From contig VXBM01000098.1 of NCBI GenBank assembly GCA_013400155.1, positions 884,299-948,298 of the forward strand: 64,000 nucleotides of DNA, in the 5' to 3' direction. The notes under the pieces are model-generated. The model was not told the origin of the DNA. It searched no databases and saw only the letters and a program-made list of their open reading frames with translations. The DNA is from Helopsaltes ochotensis (lineage: Eukaryota; Chordata; Aves; Passeriformes; Locustellidae). This document shows, piece by piece, positions 1 to 13,300 of this stretch; the stretch's first letter is position 1; every line of letters begins with the position of its first letter. The position numbers were made by a program, and so were the translations under genes.

Positions 1-2130
1 ATAACATTATTATGTGCTGACGTAAGTCAATTCTCTTTACCATTGCCATAAAAATAAAACAAACACACCAAAACAAACAATTACACTCAGGAAAAACTTT
101 CAGTTGTGATTCTGAATCTCCGTTGTCCCTCAACCTGTTCAGCTTCAGTCTCTGCCAGGTCCCAAAGCATTTTGACCTCATCTCTATGTCTGTGGCCACA
201 CTACTGTCATTTCCCATGCAGTAGTTGTTCCTAATAAGTGCCCTTCTGGTTATCCTGTTTCTATCCTGATCATCCTAATTAATCACCTGTTCGTTACTTA
301 GAAGCCACAGCCAGTTAAAACAAGAAGATGAAGGATCTCATTCACGTTAACAGGGCTTAATAGCTAATTATACCTTCTTACAATCAAGATACACAAATAC
401 AGATTTTTTTTTTTTTTTGCATGTTCCACTGTATGCACACCCTTACGCTTGGAGATTGTTTTTTGGAGGAAGACTTTATCTTTTTTCCTGAGATGAAAAT
501 AGCAATGACTTGCAACAAGGCAAATTTGGGCATTGCAAAAGATTTTGGAAATAGGTTATGTGGAAACAGACTGTAAGATTTACATGAATTATTGACCCTC
601 TAAATTAGCCTATAAAGAAGAGCTGTGTCTCCCAATGGTAGAGCTCAGAAACCTTTTTGCACAAATGATCACAATTAGAAAAGCTTTTAATATGATCAGT
701 TCAGACACCTGTCCAGGTGTGCTATTTTGAAAAAGGAATTTGCAGACAAAGTTTCTGCAATATTTGGCTAAATGTTTGGAAGGGTGTACGGACTGCTGGA
801 GAGCAGAAAGGGTTAAGAGTTGGATTTTGACCATGGTAAATACAAATCCTTTTCAGTCTCTGGAATAAGGCATATCTGCTAAAAAATAGTGAAATTGTGA
901 TTGAAGTCTTGTTCTCCTGGGAAACTGCCTTTGCATCCTTTTGTGAGCATTTTGAAGGCTCTTTTATAGAGTGCAGAAAGATGATTCCTTCTGAGATAGC
1001 AACAGTTCTGACTTCTGAGCGTGCACCTCCTCCCTTTCCATCTTTGGGCTGTCAGTTAGGATGCTGACTCTATTATCTAACATATTCAAATAGCCCTGAC
1101 AGAGCTGGCTGGACATTTGCACTTTAACTTGATTGGCATTTGGTGTGTGGGACTGGAGGAAGCGTCACAGGTTGGTTAGATGATAAAATTCCTCAGTAGA
1201 GCGGCAAGTGTTGATTAAAGCGTTCCTTATTGATTCAGTCCCCCAGTGTGAATTATTCTCAAACAAAAAAAAAAAGAAAAGGTAGCAGGTGGTTCAGAGT
1301 GGCATTTGAACCAAAGGAGCTCTATGTTGATACGGTCCACTATAAATATTCAAGTTATTTTTTGAAAGGAAGTGAGGGCATTGGTGTGAATAAGTCCTCA
1401 GAAGTCTGGTTATTTTCAGGATCTCTCTTTTGTTTTACAGTTCTTGTTGAACTCTACCAGCGTTGCTTCTGAGCCCCTTGAAGGGTTTGACAAAGCATGT
1501 CTCTATTTGGCAGGGTTTTGCCTTTATTTTTCCCCATGGATTTTCTTGTGGTTACTCCTGCCTTCTTCACTCTAGAAAAAAATGCATCTTAGCACTTGAA
1601 AACTCCTGTTTTCCTCAGAACACTGTGTTTGAATTTCAAATTCAGATGAGCAAACATGATGACATGACACATGACACGTCCTGTATTAAGTGCTCTCAGG
1701 AACAGTCCAACCAGCTGGTACCCAGCCAAACTTCAAGGCTTGTTCTGCTTTGCAGTAACTGCCTTTATTTACTGATTGCTAAGGGCTCTTCATGCTCTGA
1801 GCTGTATGTAGTCCTAGGAAGAAGTGTAAATTCCCTTCTAGTAGAAATTTATAAAAGCAATGTTCAGTTTGGCCATTTTTTTTAATATTTATATATAATG
1901 CTCTTTCATTAAAATTAAGAAATTGAGATAGAATTTAATTACTCACATACAGATCTCCATTATGGAATTTTTCCTGATCTTTTGAGCTGTCCTGCCACCT
2001 TCCATGGCTCTTCTGGGTTTTTTGTGCATAAGAATAACCAAGAGGGCAGCAGAAGATATTTCAGTGTTCCCTGGTCTCCGTGCAAAGCCAGTGATTCACT
2101 CCCTTTTTGTCTTTTGAATGAACATGAATA

Positions 2131-2200
2131 TTCTTAGAGTTACAGGATATCCTGAATTGAAGGAACCCACAAGGATCCTTGAGTCCAACTACCCCTTGAA
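2131..2200 (-). mobile_element. CR1 LINE fragment, 3' end, antisense
   Basis: The stretch reads like the reverse complement of a CR1 3' end: a 'gatatcctgaattgaagg' block is followed by 'acccacaaggatcc' and 'gagtccaact', which are typical of the antisense CR1 tail in birds. It is short and diverged, and the right-hand limit is uncertain. It marks the genome as avian or at least sauropsid. Confidence 0.55.
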
Positions 2201-2718
2201 TCTGCAAGTTCCTTTTTCACATCCTAACTACTTTCATACCTACTCTTTTGAAATTTTCAGCTTTTTAGTTCTGGATACATGTAATTGTGGAAGGGTAGAG
2301 GATAAAAGAGGAGAATCTATGGCTCTTAGCAGAGCCAAGTCCTTCACAAGAGCTGGGCATCTGATTGTCAAGAGCTGCTTAAAACTCTGGCAACATAAGG
2401 AGTAGAGGATTGTGTGGCATATATGTGACAGCAGGAGAGACCCTGGGAGTTTTTGAAACACTTAAGCAATTTGTAAAACACGTGTACATAGGTTTTTTTC
2501 CTAGCTGTTAATTAGCTAATCAGTTTTAAGTAATACCATGGTTCTTATTTTCTACTGGTAACAGCAATAAGTGTGAATCATGTGAGATCATACGTCATCT
2601 TCTTAAATTTCCTGGTTACAATTGGTCAAGGTTTATTTCCAGCACACACAAAAGTACATTTTCTTTTAGGCTTCTCCTGCATCCAAGCCCTCAGTTAGCC
2701 ACAAGGAATCAGGAGGTT

Positions 2719-2748
2719 TGACAGAAAGTCAAATGACAGAAAGTCATT
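2719..2748. repeat. 15-bp tandem duplication
   Basis: Two adjacent copies of tgacagaaagtcaaa/tgacagaaagtcatt, identical at their first 13 bases. This is a small local duplication with no visible function. Confidence 0.8.
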
Positions 2749-3746
2749 TCCCCATTATGGCTGAATACATTCAGGAGGCGCAGTGGATTGAGTTTTAATT
2801 GTCTGCCAGTCGCTGCTTTCGTGGTTAAGCAACAACGTTTCAAGAATGTTTTAATTAGAGAACCTGCTGCATGAAACGTCTTCATTCAGGAATACCTTTT
2901 GTGCTTAATTTCCAGCTTGGCCTCCCTTTTTATGGACAGGCTTTCTCTGCTACCAGTTTGTGCCTTGAGGTGTGTCATAACAAACAAACGGTTTGTCATC
3001 ATTTATGCTAATAGGACAGGACATTTTGAAAATATTGTAGAAAAAGTCCATAATATTTAAATTTTAACCAACTGATACTAAACACTGTGCTTCAGTCCCT
3101 ATAAGTAAGGGGAGATCTCACATTTTATTGGCCTCAATTACTTCTTTTACTCCCTTTCCTCCAGCTTGATATTGCCTGCTGTCTGAAAGGCTGGAATGGA
3201 TTTTTTTTCAAGCCAAGCATTTGTATCTTGTGAAGCTTTCATTTCCTTAACTTCACTATAAAATTTGTTTCCCTACCTTTCATTTAATTATTAGTTTCAG
3301 TCTGTATTCATTGTTGTTGTGTTAAAACAGTGAATGGAGAATTGAGCTGAGAGAAAAATCATTTAGTTCAGATTATTTCTCCACAGTTCCATAATGCGGT
3401 GTAATAAATATTATGTTTACAAATACAAATTAAAACATTATTTGGTTGGGGGTTATGAGTTTTGTTTCTGTAGTGCTTGTGAAGCAGTTATTTCAGTATG
3501 AGCTTTCTTCACTTCTCTCCTGTGAAAGTCAGAGAAAAGTCCAGTCCAGGTTGAAAGACACATATGTGTTATAAATTTCATACAAGATGATGCAATAATT
3601 AATTTAAATCACAGAAAGACAAGCATTGAGTACTGAATGGAGTGCTAAAATAATACATACAGTTGTGATATCACACATGGTAATATCTGATGCAATGAAA
3701 CCATTTACAAATAATATGTTTAATTTATAATTTTTTATGTTTACAG

Positions 3747-3815
3747 AAGGTCAGCCTGCATCTCCCACAAAGAGCAAAGAAGAGCAGCCTGAGGATCTGC
3801 AGGATGATGCTGAAG
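3747..3815 (+). CDS. MACROD2: MACROD2 tail exon A (69 nt, phase 1-1)
   Basis: Internal coding exon of the macrodomain protein MACROD2, which removes mono-ADP-ribose from acidic side chains of proteins. This exon encodes only part of the disordered acidic tail, not the enzyme domain. The acceptor is ttttatgtttacag and the donor is gaag|gtaggt. The exon opens with two bases that complete a split codon, reads GQPASPTKSKEEQ through EDLQDDAE, and ends on the first base of the next codon. Seven of its residues are Glu or Asp. The acceptor is a NAGNAG pair (cagaag), so the first AA bases plus one G may be skipped, with loss of one Glu. It joins in frame to the exon at 15844. Alignment of this particular cassette with the human protein is unclear to me; frame continuity and composition support it. 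Confidence 0.72.
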
Positions 3816-6170
3816 GTAGGTGGTCTAACACCTTCTCAGGGCTGTTAATCAAGTCACATTCTGAGTAAAAGTTTGGTTTGAATTCTTGGGAAAGAACTGG
3901 AAAACTTTCAGTTAAGAATGCTCTTTGCACACACTTGGAGAGTTCTTTTTGGCCTAGATAAAGGGATTATAAATCTTCTGAAGTATATTTCATCCTAAGG
4001 TAGGTTCACAATTACAAACTCTATTTTTATGTGATGGGCTACTGATTATTGTTGATACATCTTAATAAATTGCTGTTGTTTTATCTCTAACCAGTTCTGA
4101 CTTTATGTAGTTAAAAAGCCCAAGTGTAATTCATGTTGTGCTGGGTTTGGGTCATAGTCTGGTTGGTTAAGTTGGTCAGGTACCTGGTGCTAAACACGGA
4201 GCAATATAATCCTCACTTTCCTTTTCTACAATAAATTTTTGCTGTTTTCTTTTTTACAGTGTTTTTATTTCTAGACCTTACTGAGTGTAGTACATCTCTC
4301 CCCAGTTAGAAGTCACAGGTGATTAACCTTACTCCTATAGTGTTGTTCCTCTGAGGACACCTTCCTCCGCCTGAGTCTGCTCAGGGAAGCTTGTCCACGT
4401 GTATGGACACAAACGTGGTCTATGTTGTTCTAAAACTGGATCAAAGTACATTTTCCTAATCTCTATCTCATTGGAAGAGTTGTTTATAAGATGCTGACAT
4501 CAAAGGCTTCTTTTCAGAGTGCACAGTTTCACACTGCTTTCAGATATGTGGAGGAGCAAAACACCCAAATGCTGAAGAAATTCCTCTTCTGTGAAATAGT
4601 TAAAAGGATGAATCCTAATCTTTAATCCATGACAGTTCCTTATCATGGATTGGCTTTGACCTAATATTCCTCAAATGACACGTCTAATTTTGCACCTCAA
4701 CCAGTGGCTCCACAATCTTCAGCATTTTGACCTAGCACTGTGCAGTCAGCTCCTAAAATATTCTGACTAGGGTAGAGTGTGAGTCACAAAGAGCAGAAAA
4801 GTGTTAACATCTATCATTTTAAGTAACTGCTAGTAACATGCTGTCACTAACATTGTGACTGGTTGTTACGGGCAAGTCATTAAAGCAAGAGCTGTCATCA
4901 CCTGGAAGGGACCCAAGAAATTTCATCACACCTGAGCGTCTTTCCTTTCATGCTGCACTGAACCCAGATTAAATTGAAATACCAATTTTATGTTTGAATT
5001 AGAGAGCTCAGCGATGACAAACCACATGTCCATTTGTATGCAGGCTAACCCACGGCTGGGATCATGGTGACACTTTCAATGTTCCCAAACAGGCTGAATA
5101 ATAGTTGTTTTATGATGTATTCTTACATGGAGTGTGGCTAAAAGTTTTCATTGTATCAGTATCTTGAAAAAAACCCTAAACGAAATGAAAGGAAGAGAGA
5201 AAATATTGTCAAACTGTAAGGTTTTCCTTTCATTCAAAATTTAACTGATGTTGTTTCCCTCTTTCTGTGGCTCTCTAGATAGTTTCCTGTTTTTCTGTGC
5301 CTATCCATTTTTCCCAGGGACTTACTGTTCACCTTGTGAAGCACAAATAAATGTGCTGGAAGGGCAGAGTAAACAGTATGGCAGTGGGATTATTGCATTA
5401 CTCCTGAGCTGTAAAATGCCTGAATTCCTTGAATACAGGAGATTTTGCTGATGTAGAATTGAAGTCTGTAAAACGTAATCACTGCTGCTGGATTTAATAG
5501 AGCTGGTGGCAGAGCCCCCAGCTGGTAGGCAGGAAGCAAACCTGTAATATTCAGGATTGAAAGTTCAAATTTAGCCTTGAGAGTTGTTGTGATGGAGAAA
5601 AGAATAGGTGGTTAGAGTGTTTGCTGAGGGGCCTGTGGAGAAACCTGGATCAGATTTCTGTGGCATTACCCGTGCCTCTGGAAGAGGAGACAAGAAGTTG
5701 GGATCCAGACACTGAATTCCTGTCAGGTTGCCAAGTGGCTGGAGTCTAATGTGTCACACCTGTGAGCCATTTCCATTGAAGTAAATGGGATTTGCACACA
5801 TTTGTCTGAGAAGAGGATTTCGTTTCTCCTGGTTTAATTATTAGCTGTTGGTTTTGACAAATTAAAAGAACTTTTAATGGGGAGCCTTGAAGATTATGGA
5901 AGTTCTGAATATGTGACAGGAACCACAACTGCATGTCTGAATAATTTTATTTAAGTAGGGATTTGTCTTCACTTCCAAGAAGCTAGCTTTTTTTTTTCTT
6001 TTTAAAAGAAAAACAGAGCAGCTAATGCATATAAACAGTCTTGAATAAAACACAACAAAGGCAAATGCTGATTGAGGTCAACTTGGTTAAATTTCCCTTA
6101 GGGGGAAAGCACTAAAGTGCTTTGTGGTTTAGTATGTTTAAACTTTGGGATAGTTCACTTTAAGTACCCC

Positions 6171-6290
6171 AAGTTAAAAAAAAAAAGAAAAACCCACCCA
6201 AAATCACACAAAAAAGTAAACAAATATAAAAAAAACCACATCCCCACAAAACAAATGAAAACCCCCAAAAGCCCAACCCCTACCTTTTAT
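6171..6290. repeat. A/C-rich low-complexity tract
   Basis: About 120 bases composed almost entirely of A and C on the + strand, with runs of A interrupted by ccc and cac. This is strand-asymmetric simple sequence. It could be a decayed poly(A) or simple repeat; no insertion boundaries are visible. Confidence 0.7.
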
Positions 6291-9200
6291 CAATAAAAGC
6301 AAGTTCAAATTTATCATAGGATATATTTTCCCCTTGGTAACATGACCAGCTGTAAAATCTTAAATACACGCTGAGACATTGGCAGAACTCAATGTATTTT
6401 CTCTGCTTGGTTGTGAGTATCCTTTTAGATTGAAGATGGGAGTACAATTTGTGATGCTAGCAGCCTCATGTCTGCCCTCGTGGCAGTCTCTGAAACCTAT
6501 TCCACTGAGTTCAGCAATATTTCTGCTGCGATATTTTTCTCCAGCTCACCAGGCTGGTTCATTGGCTAGAGGTAATGGAGCAATATCATTTCAGTGCATG
6601 CTAAAACCTCCACAGAATATTGTGGGAAGTAAGTCCCTTTATTATTACCCTCGTTGCAATCAGGGAAAGGTGAGTAAGTGGCTGTATGTAAGAAGCTTGT
6701 TTTACAGTAAGCTAAAATAAACACTTGACATGCTAATGAAAGCCATCTCATGCCAAACCACTGAAGTATTAATGGTGTCTGTTATTATTCTATTAGATAT
6801 ATTGTTCTCTGCCTCCGGACTGTTGGTAGAGAAAAGTAAGTGTGAACTGCAGATTTTTATGTCAGTGGTTGTATTCCATGGATTTTCACTGCAGAGGTAT
6901 TGTCTGTGAAAATGGATAGACTAGGAAGCATCTTTTACTCACAGGTTCCCTGCAGTACTTCAGGTTTGACATGTGCAAACATGCCATACAATTTTCTTTT
7001 TTTTGTTCTTTTTTTTTTTTCTCTTGCCGCTTTCCTGCATCCTGGGAGACTAACAACAGCCAGGGATAATTTTGCCTTTGCCCCATTCAGGTGCATTCAT
7101 TGATTGAGTGATTGTAAAGCGTCAGGTGAACAAAATGTCTTTGGTACTAAACAAAACATATGCATGTCTTACTTCAGAAGCTTCAGAACACGATCTTAAA
7201 GTGGTTACATAGACGAAGTGGCAATATTTGTCACAGCAGAACAGCCACGAGTTGGCACAAATGCCACAGTCACCCGTTCTCATCCTACTTATTGTCACCA
7301 AGTAAAGGCAAACCATTTCTACAAAAGCCTAACAAAACAAAAATTTTTCAATGTTCCTTGTTTCTCTTACCTACCTCCCCACATGTCCTCCCAAAAAACC
7401 AGCACAGTGTGTGCAAGAGGGAGAAGCAAAACTCTTTCCCCTTTCCTTCTTTATGGGATTTCTCAGATATAAAGCAGAGCCTGCCAAAGAGCTTCCCCAT
7501 CCATTCCCTCCATGGTCTGTGTGAGATCAATATTGTATCAAAGATGAGTAACACATCTAGTAACAGCAGCACAAATGCCTGCTTTTTCTCTTCCTCCAGC
7601 AGAAAAATAATCAATCCATGCAGCAAAAGCCATTTCCTTGCCCTCCTTCAAGGGATGTGAAGACAAAACTGGGGCTCTGGAAGTTGTCTTACTCCAGCTT
7701 CTCTCATAAGCCTCTCCCCAGATGAATGACCAGATTCCTCCTGATAGATTGATAGGCTGTTGGTTTCCCAGGATCACCTGTGGAAGGAGCAGGTCTCTTG
7801 GAGTTATTTGTCCAGGACGCACCTTGTCTGCTTTTGATTCACTTGGTGGGAAGGAGAACAGGATGATGAATAAGCCAAACCACAAAGTTCAAAATGAACA
7901 CAAATCACCTTTAACAGAGTTGATAGTGTTGGTTCCTTTGCTTGATGGGGTCATCACAATTTGGCCTCTTGGCTTTCAAAGGGGACATCACATGTCTGAA
8001 TGTTGTGTCAGAAATCCAGGCTCACCAGCTGGCACCTGCCTGACTTGGTGGAAGCTCTGTCCATGAGAGACCTCAGTCTGGTGATTGAAGTACACAGCAG
8101 AAATGAGGCAAAATAAAGCTGCATCTTACCTCGACAACTCATTGGTCCCGCAGGTCGTGGCCATTCAGTAGGATTCTCAGCAAGAGGGAGACACCCTGGC
8201 TCCTCATCCCTTCTCCCTAAAAAGGTTTTGTGAAATGGTAAAAAGTGCATAGTCGTGACCAGAAAATAAAACTCTGTTTATGGCTGAATCCTCGGATTGT
8301 GAGATTAACATAAGGCTTCCCCTTCCTGCTTCTCCTTTATTTGCCCTGAATTTTGCTGCTGTGCTGCTCACTCTCTGGCTTCATGGAGAGGGATCTAGTG
8401 TATGCTCCCACCATAGTCCATGGCACTTGGCTTCTGCTGCATCCCTCCAAGCTGGGCTTAATCCTCCCTGGAGCTGGTGGGGTGCACACAGTAGCTGCTC
8501 TTTCTTGCCATTACACAGAGATGTTCTGAGCATCTCTTCTAAGGGTCTTCTAACGCTGTGCAGGCCTGATTGTCTCTCTCTTTAAGGTATGAATGAATAT
8601 TATCTAGATTTGACTTCTGATTAGTTTTAATATGTTCTGCAGTCGATAGCAAGGGGTTCTTTTATCCCGTGATACATCGTAGCTACATTCATACTTTGCA
8701 TCCTATGGGGCAGTCATATTCTTCAGTGAATTTCTGCTCCAGTCATAATCTACTAAAAATGAACATCCAGACACATAATTATACTTCAAAAAATGCAGTC
8801 ATTTATTCAGCCTTAAAAGTGTTTCTTTTTATTAAGATAGCTTAGAACTGACTGTCTTCTTTTTACCACCAAACCTAATCCTTTAATAAAACGTTAAATG
8901 AAGATAAAGTACTACAGAAGAAATTCCCTGGGAAGGATGTGTATCAAACATGTCTGTGAGAGCTTCACCTTAATGCAGATGGGTTATATTTAAAAAGTGG
9001 CAATTAACCTCCATCCACTGTGGTTGATAGCTTCTCTTTTCACTTCTGTTTTGAAGTCTACCATCTGTCCTGACTGATTACAGCTTTCAGAATATTGGGT
9101 GATCACCTTGCACTTAGCCAGGGGTAAAATAGGATGTTATCTGTGTTTCCAGTTGTATTTTTCTCTCTGAGCAAACATTTCTTAGAAGATTCTTTTCGTC

Positions 9201-10002
9201 GGTGAAGTGGCTTCTGCTGTTCCATTAAATTGCCGTGCAGTGGCTGTGCAAAACTCGGAAAACACAGCTCATTTTGGCCTCCACAGGTGATGTGCAGTCC
9301 TGTTGTGTTGGCCATTTACCCATTTGGGTTTCCTTTAGCAGCCGATTGTAGGTCTGTGTAACAGCACCAGAAAGACACTTGCAATTCCTGTTTTCAGTCT
9401 GAATGCTTTGGAGTAGATTGTCTTCCTTCTGAGAGAAGCTAAGGTGCAAAAGACCAAGTTATGGGGTGACTAATGCAGTGTTGTCAGAGAATTCTACCCA
9501 GTGACACACCCCGAGGCACCTGCAGGGGGCTCATCTCTCAAGGAATGAATTGCTTATTTCTATGCGTGATGGGAGTAACAGTAAACCATCATGATTATTC
9601 AGGTCCAGTGCAGGAAATGGGGCTGGTCCCTTCATTCCAAAATGCTGAAGCTAAGTAGTCCGTGGCTTTGTTTGCATTTTGTGAGGGTTTTTTATGAGTG
9701 TAGTCTTCTCTGTGGCTTCTCTGTCTGATTCTTCAATGTGTGAAAAATCAAAATAGGTCTCAAGCTTTATTTTGACTGTGGCTTGGAAAAGAAACCATGT
9801 GGCCATCCCTTGTAATATGAAGTTACTCAGACTTCAGACACTGCAAAAGTATGAACAAAGACTAAAGTCCTATAGCAATGATAAAATTTGTGGGTTTATT
9901 TTGCACTTGACCTCATGGGGTCATTTTGTTTTTCTTGGATAGGAGTAATTGTAGGGCCAGGAGTCAGAGCTTCTTTATACTGCTGCGAAGTCTGCACCAA
10001 CT

Positions 10003-10396
10003 CACAGGAGCAATTTCTGTCCCCTTTTATGCACTACCAGAAGAGTGGCAATGCTGTGCAGCACCTGTGTTGCACAGTCTGAGTCAATGGAGAGTTAGAC
10101 CCAGTGAAAAGCCAGGTCAGCACAGTGTGAGTATTTTTTTGCATCAAAATGCCAATTTTATCTTTGTCCTCTGCACAGACTACCTGTCTAGGGTGTGATA
10201 TCCGTCCGTATTGTGGTTGTGGTGGTCAGCTCAAGCTTCCAGGAGATGTCTCCCTTCATTTGTTTTGAACCATCGCAGGAATGGCGATGCTCAGCATCTT
10301 TGGCAATGAAATGTTCCATGTCCCTTGCCCAGCACCCATTGCACAATCTGAGTCAATGGAGGGTGAGAGCCAGTGAAAAGCCAGGTGAGCACAATG
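10003..10396. repeat. Diverged local direct duplication (two copies about 268 bp apart)
   Basis: The segment at 10070-10128 (ttgcacagtctgagtcaatg onward) and the segment at 10338-10396 (ttgcacaatctgagtcaatg onward) agree over about 59 bases with only a few mismatches. Both continue into 'cagtgaaaagccaggt' and 'agcaca'. Weaker similarity extends upstream of each copy (gtggcaatgctgtgcagca against atggcgatgctcagcatct). This is either an old local duplication or two hits of an unnamed repeat. Confidence 0.8.
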
Positions 10397-13300
10397 TTTC
10401 CCAGAAGTAAATTGAGACAAACCAGCGTGCTCCTGTCTCCCCAGGACTTAATTTGATGCTGGAAATGTCCTCTGCTTCTTCCCTAACCAGGGGCGTTACG
10501 ATGAAGCTGAGTTAGTTGTCTTCTGCCCCACAGAAGACTGAAGCAAGGGTGAACGTGCATGGTGACTCCAGCGGGCTTTAGCCGAGACTCTTGTATTGCT
10601 CAGGATGGTAAATACCTGAAATTCAATGGTTTTATTTATAACCTCTGAGATAAGCCACTCAAGCTACAGTTTTCTCGTTCTTTTCCCACACTCCTGGACA
10701 AAATGCTGCATGGAACCGAAACCCTGTTATTTATTGGACTGACAGCTTCACTGGGCTGGGTGCATTCACAGTAGCGTTTTCAGGGCTGCATCTGCAGCGT
10801 GGTAATTTGTTAAAGCAGCACAGAGGGCAGAGTCTCATAACTCCATTAAACAATTACTGCAGATAACTCATTACTAACCCTTCTTAAAATTTACCCCAAA
10901 GGGGTTATATACAAGTAATGATTAAAACTGACCTAAATCATAATTTAATTAAAAGAAATTAAAATGAAAACTGAAAATGTTCAGCAACCTCAGGCCACCG
11001 TGCTAATGATTCACTTTAATGTGTTTGTAGTTCTGCAATAATGGCCTTTGTGTGTATGTGCTTCTTGGTTTATGTCTGATATTACTTTACCACGGGAATA
11101 GTTTGAAAATGGTTGCAGGCTGTATCATCTCAAGTGCCTATATGGATGTACATGTGCTTTCTTCTCACATTTTAGGGGTTTCAGTGAAGCCAGCATATCT
11201 ACTTGTGTGCAGAATGCAGATCAAGGCTGATATTTTTCACTTTCTCATTAATTAGTTTCTCTGCTATACAATAAGAACCTTCATGTCATTAGTGTGATTA
11301 CCATGGCAGTATTTCTGTGCTGTAAAAAAGATAGTTCAAAACTAGCATTCTTTGTCTGACAGATCTTGGTTGTACTTGCATTTGTTGTACAAGAAAGAAG
11401 CACAGGTCAGACCAGCGGAGAGATGCCAAAGTCATTGGCCATGCAGAAAAGCAGAGGATGCTCCTGGACTTCCATGGCAGAACCATTCAGAGATGTAACA
11501 GGATCAAACCTGATATCCCAGGATGTGACACCTGCACAAAGATGCATGAAAGCCTCAGGTGTTGGCCCTTTGTCACTTTTATTTCTGCCCCAGGAAGGAG
11601 GAGGAGGTTTGAAGAAACCTTTTCTGAACATTGACACCCTATGGATGATATAAATGAAGGTTTTTCAGTAGCTAAAACAATTTTATTATTAATATCCTCT
11701 GTGTTCATGAGTTGGACTTGAGGATCCTTTCCAGATCAGGTTTTTCAGTGATTCCTTGTTGGAGGGGTAGAAGTGGACTGGTTTATACTGGTAATGAAGG
11801 ATTTCTTCCTTTAAATAACAAAAATACAGTATCTGCAATGCTGTTTTCTTCTGAAAAATGTCTTTTTGCACTAGTTTTGGGGGCACTGACTTCAGCCTCA
11901 TCTCTAAGTATATTGCCAGCTGCTTGTGAAGGAATGTTCTGCTGAAGAGGAGTAGGTGTGCGAGCAGACCCAGCACTTCCTAAGCTCCGAAATGGCAAGA
12001 GCCAAGAGGCCAGCAGGCTGTTATTGTTTTTGTCTTGCCATGTTTGTCACAAGAGTAAGTGAAGTCACAAGTCAAAGATGTAAGCAGCCACATGTTTCCA
12101 GGCTCTTGCAGAGAAAATGTGACGGATACTAAAACCTGCTCCAAGGGTTTGTTCCCTGACCTTTCATCGGGATCTTGTCCCAGCCCTCTTCTGGCGGCTG
12201 GCTTATTATTTATCATATTATCTGCTTCGTTTGGGGGCTGCTGCTGCAGCTGGCACCTCACTGTGCATGCTAAATGCCTCTCCAGAACAGAAAGTGGGCA
12301 GGCACTCCTGGAGAATCCTCTTTTCTGGTGGAGTTAGAAGTGCCACTTACCCTGCCAGCTTGCTGAGCATGCTGATTGAGCCTTGTTTAGCCTATTTTCT
12401 ACCAAATATATTGTTCGGGGAAGGGGAATGGACTTTCTTGATGACCTCAAAGAAAATGCCAAGGGAAGGCAGCAAGAACTTATGAGGCAGTAGTCAATTT
12501 GGCAAGAGAAAGCAGAATACATGGATAGAAGAAAGTATTTTAGTGTCTGATGTGCTTATTTTGTTTGTACAGTACTACTGTAATCCTCAAACTTCTATTT
12601 TTCAGAACTGACTGCCATGCCAAGGGAGAAGGAACAGATGTTCCCATTTGTCTTGTGATGTGGCTCAAAATCATTTACATTTTCTGGCCTGAAATGACAC
12701 GACATGTCATTTGCCACTTTTTGTATCTCCTTTGGAGTGAGTGACAGATTGCTGTTCAATTACCAGTGTAATAGAAAAGCAAGTATTGTGAGGACAGCTT
12801 TCACCTAAAGGAAATGCAATCACTGATTGCTGCAGTACTGGGAAGAGAAGGATGGCAGATATTTGTAGAAGCCATCCAATGGAAAAGACATTTTTATTAT
12901 AAATAATGTCATGGGGGAGACTCAAGGTAAATATACAGGCTCTGGCTTTTCTGCCTGGAGTAAAGGAGAGCCAGGGGTGAATAAAAATATGGTGGAAAAA
13001 TTGTCTCACTACTCTTGTAAAATATATTTGCTCTTTGCCTTGAGGACGGGCTCCTTAAAGCCTTTCCATTTGCTCTGCACCCAGTTCCAGCGGAGAGCAA
13101 TAACTGCAAAAAGACTCTTCATCAGTCAAAGACACTCAGTGAGAGACTCATTAGAAGAGTTTTTTAAAAAGTGGAGAAACTTGTTTGTCAAAGACTTTGG
13201 GATTAGTCGCTTCTCCACTCTATAGTTTGCTTTCTTGTCAGTGTATTTATGCTCTGCTTCCTCCCTTTCTCACAAGATAAATAGATACTCCAGGCCAAGC

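Larger units (their letters stand above)
1..3746 (+). other. MACROD2: Intron of MACROD2 upstream of exon A (5' end outside window)
   Basis: No exon with matching phase, splice sites and acidic coding content was seen here. The stretch holds a 15-base T run at 404-418, a decayed CR1 fragment near 2131-2200, a 15-bp tandem duplication at 2719-2748, and a TAAT-rich, low-repeat segment at about 2740-2905 that could be a conserved noncoding element. The acceptor of exon A ends it. The assignment as MACROD2 intron follows from the exons downstream. Confidence 0.7.

Noticed and set aside
14..24. gtgctgacgtaag (CRE-like) as a promoter element
   Set aside because: Isolated motif in an intron with no CpG-rich context, TATA box or first exon nearby.
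7160..7660. 166-codon plus-strand open frame
   Set aside because: Ser/Lys/Phe-rich random-looking translation, overlapped by open frames on both strands, with no splice or promoter context.
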